This document shows positions 7,557 through 15,965 of a stretch of 64,000 bases of DNA, in pieces; positions within the stretch are counted from its first letter, which is position 1; each line of letters begins with the position of its first letter. The notes under the pieces were generated by a model. That model worked only from the letters and a program-made list of their open reading frames with translations, made no database searches and was not told the origin of the DNA. Origin of the DNA: Brevibacterium gallinarum (GTDB lineage Bacteria > Actinomycetota > Actinomycetes > Actinomycetales > Brevibacteriaceae); contig NZ_JACSPY010000010.1 in assembly GCF_014836885.1 (NCBI RefSeq), forward strand, positions 1-64,000. The letters run 5' to 3'. The position numbers were made by a program, and so were the translations under genes.

Positions 7557-9770
7557 TCAGCGTTGGGACTGCGGAACCGTCGGCCTGTCCTCGGCACCAG
7601 GCTCGCCGGAACGTGGGCGCCGGGCGCGGGACTCGCGCTGGCATTCGGCCGCCTGCCGGCCGACCAGATGGGCGAGTGCCGGGATGAGGAACAGCAGCCC
7701 GACAGCCGGGACGATGATGCCGGAGTCGTTGACGACGGCACCGACGCCGAGCAGCACCGCCAAGGAGATCATGCCCATGCGCAGATACGGGAACCGGGCG
7801 TAGAGCCGGGGCAGCGCCGGGATGCGGAACCGGCCCGGAGCGATCGCCGCCCAGAACACCGCAGCGATGATGAGCGGCAGCAGCAGCGTCATCCACGACT
7901 GGGTGAGGATGTCGATGTTCATGCCGATCTTGCGCATGAGCACCGCGCCGGCCTCACCGCTGATGATCGAGGCGAAGAACCGGCCGAAGTGGGTGCGGTC
8001 ATCGGCCGGGCGCAGCCAGTCGATGACGAGCACGGCGATCATGATGCCGGCCGTCGTGCCGACGATGAGCGCCAGCCGCTTGATCGAGGCCCGGATCTCG
8101 GCAGCCGCCAGCGCCAGCACGCCCAGGCCGACGACGAGCGCCGGCACGGAGCCGAACTTCGTGCCGAGTCCGGGGGTGGCCAGCAGCAGGCAGGCGAGCA
8201 CCATCGTCACGAGGACGACGCTCAGCCGCACCCAGCGGTTGGCGATGAGCGAGCAGGCGGTGATGAGCGCGAAGACGAGCGCGGTGAGGAACAGCGCGAG
8301 AGCTGAGTTGCCGATCCCGTAGAACCGGGAGGCGATGAGCAGCGGCTCCCCGAGCAGCGTCGACATCTGCAGGTGCGAACCGGTGATGACGTCACCGGCG
8401 AGGACGAGCACCGTGGCGACGGCGACGAAGGTGAGCGGGCCGAGCGTGAAGCGCTTCCACGGCCCGAGCAGCCCGGCCAGCGTCAGCGCCAGCGCCCACC
8501 CGCCCAAGGCTGCGAGCATCGCAACATCCGGGCTCGTCGAACGCTCCCACGGGATGACGTTGACGAGGTAGGTTGAGACGGGGATCGCGGCGAAGAACAG
8601 CCCGCCGGCGCGCAGCGGGTTGATGACCCGCGGCCAGGCGCGCCGGCCGACGAGCGCGGCAACCGCGAGCAGTGCGGCCATGAGCCCGGCGAAGACGGGA
8701 TAGAACCACACCGACATCGCCGCCTGTGTGGCGACGGCGACCTGCCGGTCGAGCATGAGCTGGTAGCGATCCCCAGCACTGGCCGGCGCCGAGGCGGTGG
8801 TGATCGGGGCGCCGGCGAGGTTGGCATCCGTCTGCGCGCCTGTCGCGCGCACGAGGGTCGGCATGATGTCCGTCGTCTGGATGAGGCCCGGCTGCTTGGT
8901 CGACGGGGAGGTGAGGATGCCCGGCTGCTCACCGGGCCGCTGGATCGCAGCGAACTGCATGCTGGAGGACTCAGTCCAGCCGTCGGCGATCGAGGCGACC
9001 ATGAGCAGCGACTGCGCGCTGTCTGCACCGCCTGCGGCGTGTTCGTCGTAGGCTGCGAGGATGTCGCCGAGGTGGTCGTCGAGTTCGGTGATCGAGTAGC
9101 CGGGGGTGCGCACATTGCCCAGGTCGATGAGCACGAGCGGATGGTGCTCGGCTGCGGTGCGCACCTGGTCGCCGAGGTCGGCGTCGAGGCTTTCGTAGGA
9201 GCGCACCCGGCCATCGGATTCGGCTGCGGCGATCGCCGCTCCGGGTCCGATCGCATGGAGATCGGGGACGGCTGCGGCCAGCGCACCGAGGTCGGCGTCA
9301 TAGCGGTCGTGGGCGACCTTCTCCTGGTAGACGTCCCAGTCTGCCGTCCAGCCTGATAGCGGCGGCTGCAGCGTCCGGCACTGGGCGGCGGACTCATCGG
9401 CAGCGCGCCGCCCGGAGCTGACCGCCAGCCAGCCGTCGGCCGGGCAGCTCGTCGAGCGCACCGACCGCGGGGTCATGGTGCCGATCGATCCGTTCTCCAC
9501 CAGTGACCACAGGTGCGGGGTCCGCCATCGATCGAGGTCCTCGTGCTCGAGGCCGGAGACACCGACGAAGATGACCGGCTGGGACTGCGGCTGACCGGCA
9601 GCCGGGGCCGGCTGGGCCAGAGCACCCTGTGCCTGGGCGCCCGGCACCTGCGCACCCGGCGCTCCGGCGCCCTGGGTCTGCGCGGCGGCCGCAAGCGGGC
9701 CGGCGAGTCCGAGGGCTGCGATGAGCACGGCGGTGAGCACCGCCAGAAGGGCTGGGCGCAGACGGATCAT
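7557..9770 (-). CDS. Secreted alkaline-phosphatase-like domain fused to polytopic membrane domain (paralog B)
   Basis: 737 residues. The ATG overlaps the stop of the upstream paralog (ATGA), so the two are translationally coupled. A signal peptide (ALGLAGPLAAAAQ) is followed by a Pro/Gly/Ala/Gln linker, then an extracellular domain (about 70-330) with PVIFVGVSGLEHEDLDRW, TPHLWSL, SCPADGWLAVSSGRRA and TDIMPTLVRATG. This layout is reminiscent of the alkaline-phosphatase/PglZ-like fold. From about residue 345 to the end there are some ten membrane helices with a conserved-looking GNSALALFL stretch and a cytoplasmic Arg/Glu tail. The family occurs in actinobacteria without a known function that I can name. 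The metal ligands cannot be assigned with confidence. Confidence 0.7.
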   Translation of the reverse strand: MIRLRPALLAVLTAVLIAALGLAGPLAAAAQTQGAGAPGAQVPGAQAQGALAQPAPAAGQPQSQPVIFVGVSGLEHEDLDRWRTPHLWSLVENGSIGTMTPRSVRSTSCPADGWLAVSSGRRAADESAAQCRTLQPPLSGWTADWDVYQEKVAHDRYDADLGALAAAVPDLHAIGPGAAIAAAESDGRVRSYESLDADLGDQVRTAAEHHPLVLIDLGNVRTPGYSITELDDHLGDILAAYDEHAAGGADSAQSLLMVASIADGWTESSSMQFAAIQRPGEQPGILTSPSTKQPGLIQTTDIMPTLVRATGAQTDANLAGAPITTASAPASAGDRYQLMLDRQVAVATQAAMSVWFYPVFAGLMAALLAVAALVGRRAWPRVINPLRAGGLFFAAIPVSTYLVNVIPWERSTSPDVAMLAALGGWALALTLAGLLGPWKRFTLGPLTFVAVATVLVLAGDVITGSHLQMSTLLGEPLLIASRFYGIGNSALALFLTALVFALITACSLIANRWVRLSVVLVTMVLACLLLATPGLGTKFGSVPALVVGLGVLALAAAEIRASIKRLALIVGTTAGIMIAVLVIDWLRPADDRTHFGRFFASIISGEAGAVLMRKIGMNIDILTQSWMTLLLPLIIAAVFWAAIAPGRFRIPALPRLYARFPYLRMGMISLAVLLGVGAVVNDSGIIVPAVGLLFLIPALAHLVGRQAAECQRESRARRPRSGEPGAEDRPTVPQSQR

Positions 9771-12193
9771 CGACCCTCCCCAGCCACGCTGGCCCCAGCC
9801 GACTCCTGCCGTCCAGAATCCGCCTCGGGCATGGTCGCCGCCGTTGAGGGCGTGCGGCCGGCGGGGACATCGGCGCTGAGGGCGAGGAGGAACGGTACGA
9901 ACATCATCGCCCCGGTGCCGGGTACGGCGACCCCGGAGTCGGTGATGACGAGGCCGACGAGCAGGCCGGTGCACACGGCGAGGAACCCGGCGTGGACGCA
10001 GCGATCCTCTAAGGCCTCAGGCAGCACGCCGTCGAAGCGGCGGGTCAGCGGCGCGGTGGCGGCGAACCGGCGCAGGTAGGCGAGGAAGATGAGGATGACG
10101 ACAGCGGCCAGCGGCACGATGATCGCCATGCCTGGGTTGACGACGATGATGTTGAGGTTCGCGCTCAGCTTGCGGGAGATGACCTCGAAGGCCTCACCGC
10201 TGAGCAGCTGGGCGAAGAAGTTGCCGAAGTGCGAGCGGGCTGCCGGCGCGCGCAGGTAGTCGAGGGCGGCGACACCGAGGATCGCGCCGAGCGAGACAGC
10301 CCCGATCCCGGCCAGCCGCAGCAGCGACAGGCGGGCGCGGAGGCTGAGCGCAATGAGCACCATGAGCCCGGACAGGGTGGCGACGGTGCCGCCGAACTTC
10401 GCACCCCACACCGGGTTGCCGAGCGTGCCGACGGCGATCGCGCCGAGACCTGCGAGGAACAGGATCAGCGGCCCGCGCCGGTCAGTGCGTGCTGCCACTG
10501 CCCGGGCACCGAAGGCCAGAGCGAGGAACAGGGCGACGATGAACAGGGCCGCGCCCTGGTTGCCGAGGCCGTAGAACCGGCCGGCGACGATCGCGTTGTA
10601 GCCCATGAGCGAGTTGTACTGCAGCTGCGAGCCGAACAGCGCGACGTCGACGCCGAGCAGCACCGCGGTGACCGTGCAGATCGCGGCGACGCGTCCGGCA
10701 AAGGTGCGCCGCCAGGGTCCTGCGAAGCCGGTGGTCAGCAGCAGCGCGGAACCGGCCGCGATCGCCAGGCCGAGGCCGAGGACCGGGTCGGGCATCCGCT
10801 CCCACGGCAGGAGGGCGGCGATGAACGAGCCCATCGGTACGGTGCCGAGGATGAGACCGGCCCAGCCGAGGCCGGTGCGGATCCGCCCGGCGAGCACCGG
10901 CTGGGTGATTCCGGCCCGGCGGGCCCACCAGCGCTGCAGCGGAACCAGGAGCAGCAGGCCCACGGCGACGGTGAGGACGTAGAAGGCGGTGGTCAGCACG
11001 ATCGAGAAGGTCTGGGCGCTGCGATGCACAGTCGCTGCCGCGGTCGCATCCCCGACAAGCGAGTCGATGCGCTCGGCTGCCGGTGCACCGGCGTCGATGC
11101 GGGTGAGCTGGGCCGGATTCGGGGCCAGCTCGCTGTCGATGCCCGGGGCGGCGGCGAGCAGCAGCCCGGTGAGGTCGGTCAGCTGCAGCACCGGCTTGCG
11201 GGTCGAGGAGCTCTCCAGGATCCCCGGGGACGCATCACCGGTGGCGACCTGTGGGGTGGAGCGCAGCAGGGCGCGCAGCCGGGAGGGGTTGCCGAGGTCG
11301 CCGACCCCGGCGATGTGCACGGTCGTCGTCGTCAGGTCGAGGCCTGCGAGGTATTCGCCGATGTGCTCGTCGATCGCGGCGAGCTGCTCATCGTGCTCCC
11401 CGGCCGGGGCGTCGGCCGTCCAGCGCTCCGAGCCGATCGTGCCGGCGTCGATGAGCGTCAGCGGGCACAGTCCGGTCCCGGCGGTGTCGGCCTGCTGGGC
11501 GCGCGCCGAGCTGCCCGGCTTCGTGCCGGCCGGCTCCCACGTGTCGATCCGGCCGGTCTCATCGGCTGCCGCCCACGCAGCCCCCGGGCCGATCGCCTCG
11601 ACGCACACCCCGGATTGCCGGGCGGTGTCAGCCAGCTGGCCGATCCCTGAGCTGTAGGAGTTCTGCGCATTGGCTGCCACGATCCGGTCGAAGTTCTCCA
11701 CCGTGACGTCCGCGCCGGTGCCCTCTGGGGTGCGCAGGTCCGGGCACGCCGAGCGGCGCTCCTCCGCTGCCCGCTCCTCATCCTCCTCGCTCAGGGTGCC
11801 GTCGGCCTCGGCGGCGGCCTGCTCACCGGTGACGTAGGGGGAGATGTCGGCGGCGTGCATGCGCGCTCCGGACCCGACGGCCAGCCAGCCGGCAGCCGGG
11901 CAGGTGACCGAGACCATGGAGCGGACGGTGACATTGGCCGTGTCGGCGCGCTCGGCGAACGTCCACAGGTGCGGGGTGCTCTCCGGGCTGATGTCGGACA
12001 TCGACAGACCCGAGGCCCCGATGAAGACGACCGGGTGCTCCGCTCCCGAGGCGTTGGCCGGCTCGCCGGCCGCAGCAGGTGCCGTGGTGGGCAGTACGAG
12101 GGCTGCGATGACACCCAGGCATACGAGAAGGCGCGTGAGGATGCTCGCCGGAGCGGCACCTCGCGCGCGGGTGGGAGTTGAGGAAGCTGGCAC
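9767..12193 (-). CDS. Secreted alkaline-phosphatase-like domain fused to polytopic membrane domain (paralog A)
   Basis: 808 residues, first gene of a two-gene operon. The GTG start has no Shine-Dalgarno but lies 6 bases after TAAGCT, so it is probably leaderless. The architecture matches the downstream gene: signal peptide, extracellular domain with PVVFIGASGLSMSDISPE, TPHLWTFAE and TCPAAGWLAVGSGARM, a TDLTGLLLAAAPG element, then about ten membrane helices with GLGNQGAALFIVALFL. The recurring blocks (GASGL/GVSGL, TPHLW, SGxR, GxGNxAxxLF) show that the two arose by duplication. In Mycobacterium tuberculosis the interval between truA and rplM holds the ESX-4 genes; here it holds this pair and the 5'-nucleotidase. 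Function unknown. Confidence 0.7.
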   Translation of the reverse strand: MPASSTPTRARGAAPASILTRLLVCLGVIAALVLPTTAPAAAGEPANASGAEHPVVFIGASGLSMSDISPESTPHLWTFAERADTANVTVRSMVSVTCPAAGWLAVGSGARMHAADISPYVTGEQAAAEADGTLSEEDEERAAEERRSACPDLRTPEGTGADVTVENFDRIVAANAQNSYSSGIGQLADTARQSGVCVEAIGPGAAWAAADETGRIDTWEPAGTKPGSSARAQQADTAGTGLCPLTLIDAGTIGSERWTADAPAGEHDEQLAAIDEHIGEYLAGLDLTTTTVHIAGVGDLGNPSRLRALLRSTPQVATGDASPGILESSSTRKPVLQLTDLTGLLLAAAPGIDSELAPNPAQLTRIDAGAPAAERIDSLVGDATAAATVHRSAQTFSIVLTTAFYVLTVAVGLLLLVPLQRWWARRAGITQPVLAGRIRTGLGWAGLILGTVPMGSFIAALLPWERMPDPVLGLGLAIAAGSALLLTTGFAGPWRRTFAGRVAAICTVTAVLLGVDVALFGSQLQYNSLMGYNAIVAGRFYGLGNQGAALFIVALFLALAFGARAVAARTDRRGPLILFLAGLGAIAVGTLGNPVWGAKFGGTVATLSGLMVLIALSLRARLSLLRLAGIGAVSLGAILGVAALDYLRAPAARSHFGNFFAQLLSGEAFEVISRKLSANLNIIVVNPGMAIIVPLAAVVILIFLAYLRRFAATAPLTRRFDGVLPEALEDRCVHAGFLAVCTGLLVGLVITDSGVAVPGTGAMMFVPFLLALSADVPAGRTPSTAATMPEADSGRQESAGASVAGEGR

Positions 12194-12199
12194 CCGCCC

Positions 12200-12205
12200 A
12201 GCTTA
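12200..12205 (-). promoter_or_regulatory. -10 hexamer giving a leaderless start for paralog A
   Basis: On the minus strand TAAGCT ends 6 bases before the GTG start codon. With transcription starting about 7 bases after the hexamer, the mRNA would begin at the start codon. No ribosome site is present. Confidence 0.45.
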
Positions 12206-12252
12206 TCGGCTGGAGCATGGCGCCTGCTGAGAGGCCCGCGTCCAGCCGGCGC

Positions 12253-12296
12253 GGGCCCGGTTTGCGCCCGGGGCGGGCCCGGTTTGCGCCCGGGGC
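12253..12296. repeat. Perfect 22-base tandem duplication
   Basis: Two identical contiguous 22-base units, each starting GGGCCCGGTTTGCG and ending CCCGGGGC. The second copy supplies the probable -35 element of the rplM promoter. Confidence 0.85.
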
Positions 12297-12313
12297 GGCG
12301 ATTCCGGTAGATT
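12284..12313 (+). promoter_or_regulatory. Probable rplM-rpsI promoter
   Basis: TTGCGC at 12284-12289 and TAGATT at 12308-12313 are spaced 18 bases apart, a fair sigma-70-type pair for an actinobacterium. It would give a leader of about 185 bases before the TTG start of rplM. Confidence 0.45.
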
Positions 12314-12323
12314 AGCCTGTTGT

Positions 12324-12339
12324 TGTATACGTCTATACA
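12324..12339. promoter_or_regulatory. 16-bp palindrome in the rplM leader
   Basis: TGTATACGTCTATACA is a perfect inverted repeat (6-base arms, 4-base centre) just past the expected transcription start. It could be a protein-binding site. No regulator can be named. Confidence 0.35.
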
Positions 12340-12502
12340 CGCTCCTCATGAAGCCTCATTCGCGTTGCAGGCACTGGGATGAGGGTCAGCTGTGTGGGAA
12401 CGTATGCGCGCCAGACAAGCCGGACGCCGTTTCCTGGATCACGACCTGTGGAAATGGCGGCCATCGAGCTGTTCACTCAATAGACGAAGAAGAAGGCTAC
12501 TT

Positions 12503-12946
12503 TTGCGTACGTACACCCCCAAGCCCGGCGATGTTCAGCGCCAGTGGCACGTCATCGACGCCACTGATGTCGTCCTCGGCCGTCTTGCCTCGCAGGCTGC
12601 CCGCCTGCTCCGCGGCAAGCACAAGGTGACCTTTGCACCGAATGTCGACTCGGGTGATTTCGTGATCATCATCAACGCCTACAAGGTCGCGCTCACCGGC
12701 GCCAAGCTGGAGCAGAAGCGCGCTTACCGCCACTCGGGCTACCCGGGCGGCCTCAAGAGCACGTCCTACTCCGAGCTGCTGGCCAAGGATCCGCAGCGCG
12801 CCGTCGAGAAGGCTGTTGCCGGCATGCTGCCGAAGAACCGCCTCGGTCGCGCCCAGATCAAGAAGCTGAAGGTCTACGCCGGTGGCGAGCACCCGCACGC
12901 CGCCCAGAACCCGCAGCAGTTCGAGATCAGCCAGGTTGCGCAGTAA
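12503..12946 (+). CDS. rplM: 50S ribosomal protein L13 (uL13)
   Basis: 147 residues. I choose the TTG at 12503, preceded by AGAAGG, because it yields the standard actinobacterial N-terminus (M)[10 protein letters not shown]. The frame stays open upstream to 12392, but that stretch encodes Arg/Trp-rich nonsense. Core L13 blocks are visible: [16 protein letters not shown], AAxLLRGKHK, VVI-type strand VIIINAYKV, and [18 protein letters not shown]. It is a component of the large ribosomal subunit, co-transcribed with rpsI 33 bases downstream. Confidence 0.97.
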   Translation: MRTYTPKPGDVQRQWHVIDATDVVLGRLASQAARLLRGKHKVTFAPNVDSGDFVIIINAYKVALTGAKLEQKRAYRHSGYPGGLKSTSYSELLAKDPQRAVEKAVAGMLPKNRLGRAQIKKLKVYAGGEHPHAAQNPQQFEISQVAQ

Positions 12947-12979
12947 GCACCAGGCATCCAAGACTTTAAGAGGAGAACC

Positions 12980-13489
12980 GTGGCTGATACCACCAACACC
13001 CCTGACGTCGACGACGTCGAACTGACCGAATACTCCACCGAGACCCCGGCTTCGGCTGGTCTGGGCGAGTCCGTGGCCGGTGGCCGCGGACAGTCGCTGA
13101 CCGCCCCGGGCTCCGGCGTCGGCCGCCGCAAGCAGGCCATCGCCCGCGTCCGCCTCGTCCCCGGCTCCGGCCAGTGGACGATCAACGGCCGCGACCTGGA
13201 CACCTACTTCCCGAACAAGCTGCACCAGCAGCTCGTCAACGAGCCGTTCCGCCTGCTCGACCTCGAAGGCCGCTTCGACGTCTTCGTGCGGATCTCCGGC
13301 GGCGGACCCTCCGGCCAGGCCGGTGCCGTGCGCCTGGGCATCGCCCGCTCGCTCAACCAGATCGACCGCGAGTCCAACCGCGCCGAACTGAAGAAGGCCG
13401 GCTTCCTCACTCGTGACGCCCGCGTCCCGGAGCGCAAGAAGGCCGGACTCAAGAAGGCCCGCAAGGCACCGCAGTTCTCGAAGCGCTGA
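12980..13489 (+). CDS. rpsI: 30S ribosomal protein S9 (uS9)
   Basis: 169 residues. The GTG start follows TTAAGAGGAGAACC, a strong ribosome site. The first 45 or so residues form an acidic/Gly extension often seen in actinobacterial S9. The conserved S9 domain then starts at [19 protein letters not shown] and ends with the basic tail [12 protein letters not shown], which reaches the ribosomal P site. It is the second gene of the L13-S9 operon and is followed by a hairpin. Confidence 0.97.
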   Translation: MADTTNTPDVDDVELTEYSTETPASAGLGESVAGGRGQSLTAPGSGVGRRKQAIARVRLVPGSGQWTINGRDLDTYFPNKLHQQLVNEPFRLLDLEGRFDVFVRISGGGPSGQAGAVRLGIARSLNQIDRESNRAELKKAGFLTRDARVPERKKAGLKKARKAPQFSKR

Positions 13490-13527
13490 TGCGCTCAGCC
13501 GCTGTGCCGGCCCTATGCTGAACCTCG

Positions 13528-13561
13528 GACCCTCGCACCCGCCTTGCGCGGTGCGGGGGTC
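13528..13561 (+). terminator. Terminator after rpsI
   Basis: GACCCTCGCACC and GGTGCGGGGGTC form a 12-bp stem with one G-T pair around a 10-base loop, 38 bases after the rpsI stop codon. Confidence 0.65.
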
Positions 13562-13623
13562 TGAGTGTTTGCAGCCAGGCCGGCTGGGCCCACTGACCTG
13601 TCACATCACCCACAAGGACGACC

Positions 13624-15090
13624 ATGTCACGACTTTTCGGCACTGACGGCGTGCGCGGACTCGCCAACGCCGACATCACCGCCACCCTTGCCCTGCAGAT
13701 CGCCGAAGCCGGCGCCCGTGTGCTCGCCCGCCGCGGCAGCAACGGCCAGCATGCCGCTGTCGCCGGACCCTCCGGTGCCGGTGTCGCCGCCAACGGCCAG
13801 CGGCCCTTCGCCGTCATCGGCCGCGACACCCGTGCGTCCGGTGAGTTCCTCACCCACGCCGTCGCCTCCGGCATCGCCGCCGCCGGCGTCGACGTGCTGC
13901 TCGTCGGCGAACTGCCGACCCCCGGCGTCGCCCACGTGGTGAAGAGCACCGGCGCCGATTTCGGCGTGGTGCTCTCCGCCTCCCACAACCCGATGCCCGA
14001 TAACGGCATCAAGTTCTTCGCCCGCGGCGGCACGAAACTGCCCGACGCACTCGAAGACGAGATCGAGGGTCTCATCGGCACCGACTGGGATCGCCCGACC
14101 GGTGACGCCGTCGGCCGGATCCGGAACTTCCCGTCTGCTGCCGACGAATACGTCGAATCGCTGGTCATGGGCGTGTTCAAGGGCCAGCAGCCTGCCGGCT
14201 CCGACCCGGATGCGCCGGTCGCACCGGTCACCGGTGCCCTGGAGATCATCGGGGCGCCGCTGGCCGGGCTCACCGTCGTCGTCGACTGCGCCCACGGCGC
14301 CGCCTCGGTCGTCGGACCGGCCGCGCTGCGCCAAGCCGGCGCCCGCGTCATCGTCACTGCCGCCGACCCGGATGGCTACAACATCAATGACGGCGTCGGC
14401 TCCACCCACATCGATTCGCTTGTTGCTGCGGTCAAGGAGCATTCGGCTGACGCCGGGGTCGCCTTCGACGGCGATGCCGACCGCTGCCTGGCTGTCGACG
14501 CACTCGGCCGCGAGGTCGACGGCGACCAGATCATGGGCATCTTGGCGCTCAGCCTCAAGGACGCCGGCACGCTCGCCCACGACACGCTTGTCACCACCGT
14601 GATGTCGAACCTCGGCCTGCACCTGGCGATGGAACAGGCCGGTATCGCGACGGTGCAGACGAAGGTCGGTGACCGTTATGTGCTCGAGCGCATGCTCGCC
14701 GATGGCTACGCCCTCGGCGGTGAGCAGTCCGGTCACGTGCTCATGCTCGACTACGGCACCACCGGCGACGGCGTGCAGACCGCCCTGCACCTGCTGGCCC
14801 GCATGGCGCAGACGAAGCGCTCACTTGCCGACCTGGCTGCCGAGATCCCGCGGCTGCCGCAGGTGCTCATCAACGTCAAGGGCGTGGACAAGACCCGGGC
14901 CGGCGACCCCGCCGTCGCCTCCGAGGTCGAAGCGGTGGAGGCCGAGCTCGGCAAGACCGGCCGCGTGCTGCTGCGCGCGTCTGGCACCGAGCCGGTCATC
15001 CGCGTCATGGTCGAAGCAGAGACACACGACTTCGCCCAGCAGCAAGCCGAACGCCTGGCAGAGGTCGTCAAGCGCGAACTCGCGTTGTGA
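13624..15090 (+). CDS. glmM: Phosphoglucosamine mutase GlmM
   Basis: 488 residues. It converts glucosamine-6-phosphate to glucosamine-1-phosphate for UDP-GlcNAc and peptidoglycan synthesis. [15 protein letters not shown] is the classic start. The phosphoserine loop [16 protein letters not shown] places the catalytic serine at residue 120. The metal loop is AFDGDADRC and the phosphate-binding loop [13 protein letters not shown]. It is about 40 residues longer than most GlmM proteins because of Gly/Ala/Pro-rich insertions near residues 38-60 and 185-205, in line with other loop expansions in this window. Its partner glmS lies 22 kb downstream. Confidence 0.96.
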   Translation: MSRLFGTDGVRGLANADITATLALQIAEAGARVLARRGSNGQHAAVAGPSGAGVAANGQRPFAVIGRDTRASGEFLTHAVASGIAAAGVDVLLVGELPTPGVAHVVKSTGADFGVVLSASHNPMPDNGIKFFARGGTKLPDALEDEIEGLIGTDWDRPTGDAVGRIRNFPSAADEYVESLVMGVFKGQQPAGSDPDAPVAPVTGALEIIGAPLAGLTVVVDCAHGAASVVGPAALRQAGARVIVTAADPDGYNINDGVGSTHIDSLVAAVKEHSADAGVAFDGDADRCLAVDALGREVDGDQIMGILALSLKDAGTLAHDTLVTTVMSNLGLHLAMEQAGIATVQTKVGDRYVLERMLADGYALGGEQSGHVLMLDYGTTGDGVQTALHLLARMAQTKRSLADLAAEIPRLPQVLINVKGVDKTRAGDPAVASEVEAVEAELGKTGRVLLRASGTEPVIRVMVEAETHDFAQQQAERLAEVVKRELAL

Positions 15091-15119
15091 GCGCCTGACC
15101 GGTTTCGCAGACCATCGTC

Positions 15120-15151
15120 GTGGCCCAGAGTCCCAGGGGACTCTGGGCCAC
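15120..15151. terminator. Bidirectional terminator between glmM and the response-regulator gene
   Basis: A perfect 14- to 15-bp stem (GTGGCCCAGAGTCCC with its exact complement) around a CAGG turn. It lies between convergent genes and probably stops transcription both ways. It also marks the boundary between the housekeeping core and the lower-GC module. Confidence 0.8.
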
Positions 15152-15200
15152 CGCTCTCGACAGCACCGGTAGCTGGACAGAGGTAAGAGATATAGCCAGG

Positions 15201-15848
15201 TCAGTAGACGCTGATGAATCTCATCTGCAGGCCCCGATAGACCAGCTGTGACAGTGAATGGGCATTGAGCTTCTCACGTAGACGTTGCGCGTGTGTCCGT
15301 ACCGTCGCCGGAGAGATTGTGAGCTCTTCGGCAATGTCTGCATAGCTCATGCCCCGAGCGATGTACTCAAGGATGCTCTGTTCAGCGGAAGTGAGACGCG
15401 GCGGGACTGCTGGCGAATCTGGCATGGGATCGCCGCTGATGAAGATGGTTTCGGCGAGGTTCTTAAGCGCACCAGGTTCATCATCGTCCATCACCTGACG
15501 GATCGCTGCGACGAGAACATCCGGTGGGTCTGACTTCGTCACCACCCCGATCGCACCTGCTTCTAGCGCCCTCGCAAGCCCCGGCCCAGGGGACAGCGTC
15601 GTCAAAACGATTACTCTTGCTGTCGGGCACATTTGTCGGATCTGGGCAGTAGCTGCGATGCCGTTGGTGCCTCCCGGCATATTTACGTCCATCAGGACGA
15701 CATCTGGATGGTGCTCGAGCACCGCTTTTACGCCGTTGCTTCCGTTGTATTCCTCGGCGACGACATCAAACCCCGTGGCATCTTCGAGCGCAGAGGCAAT
15801 GCCACGGACTGCCCACGCGTCGTCATCGATGATTGCTACGCGAGTCAT
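15201..15848 (-). CDS. NarL/LuxR-family response regulator
   Basis: 215 residues. The ATG at 15848 is preceded by AAGGAAC and yields the usual MTRVAIIDDD. The frame extends 17 residues further upstream, less convincingly. The receiver domain (1-120) has acidic residues D8-D10, phospho-acceptor D54 in LMDVNMPGG, T83 and K105. The DNA-binding domain (about 148-210) shows LTSAEQSILEYIARGMSYAD followed by ISPATVRTHAQRLREKL, a LuxR-type helix-turn-helix. It lies downstream of the kinase gene with a gap of about 117 bases. The pair points away from the secreted-protein/ABC operon, which is its probable target. Confidence 0.92.
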   Translation of the reverse strand: MTRVAIIDDDAWAVRGIASALEDATGFDVVAEEYNGSNGVKAVLEHHPDVVLMDVNMPGGTNGIAATAQIRQMCPTARVIVLTTLSPGPGLARALEAGAIGVVTKSDPPDVLVAAIRQVMDDDEPGALKNLAETIFISGDPMPDSPAVPPRLTSAEQSILEYIARGMSYADIAEELTISPATVRTHAQRLREKLNAHSLSQLVYRGLQMRFISVY

Positions 15849-15965
15849 GTGCACCGTTCCTTGTACAATTTTGGGTTTGTCCGCTTCCATAATGCACATA
15901 GAAAGTCAGGCTTGGGGTGGCTACGGGAATCAACAATTGTGTGGGAGGCGCTAGGAGGGATTGCA

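Larger units (their letters stand above)
12206..12502. other. Divergent promoter and rplM leader interval
   Basis: The gap between the minus-strand membrane-protein pair and rplM. It holds a two-unit tandem repeat, the likely rplM promoter, a 16-bp palindrome and a long 5' leader of nearly 190 bases. Such leaders often carry ribosomal-protein feedback sites, but I could not fold a specific L13-binding structure here. Confidence 0.5.

Noticed and set aside
5491-7896. 801-codon minus-strand frame opposite the 5'-nucleotidase
   Set aside because: Asp/Val/Gly-rich antisense shadow typical of GC-rich genes; the plus strand has signal peptide, metal motifs and LPXTG.
10229-11650. 473-codon plus-strand frame opposite membrane paralog A
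   Set aside because: Charged low-complexity shadow; the minus strand encodes clear membrane helices.
12392-12502. Upstream extension of rplM to ATG 12392
   Set aside because: The added residues are Arg/Trp-rich nonsense; the TTG at 12503 has a ribosome site and gives the conserved L13 N-terminus.
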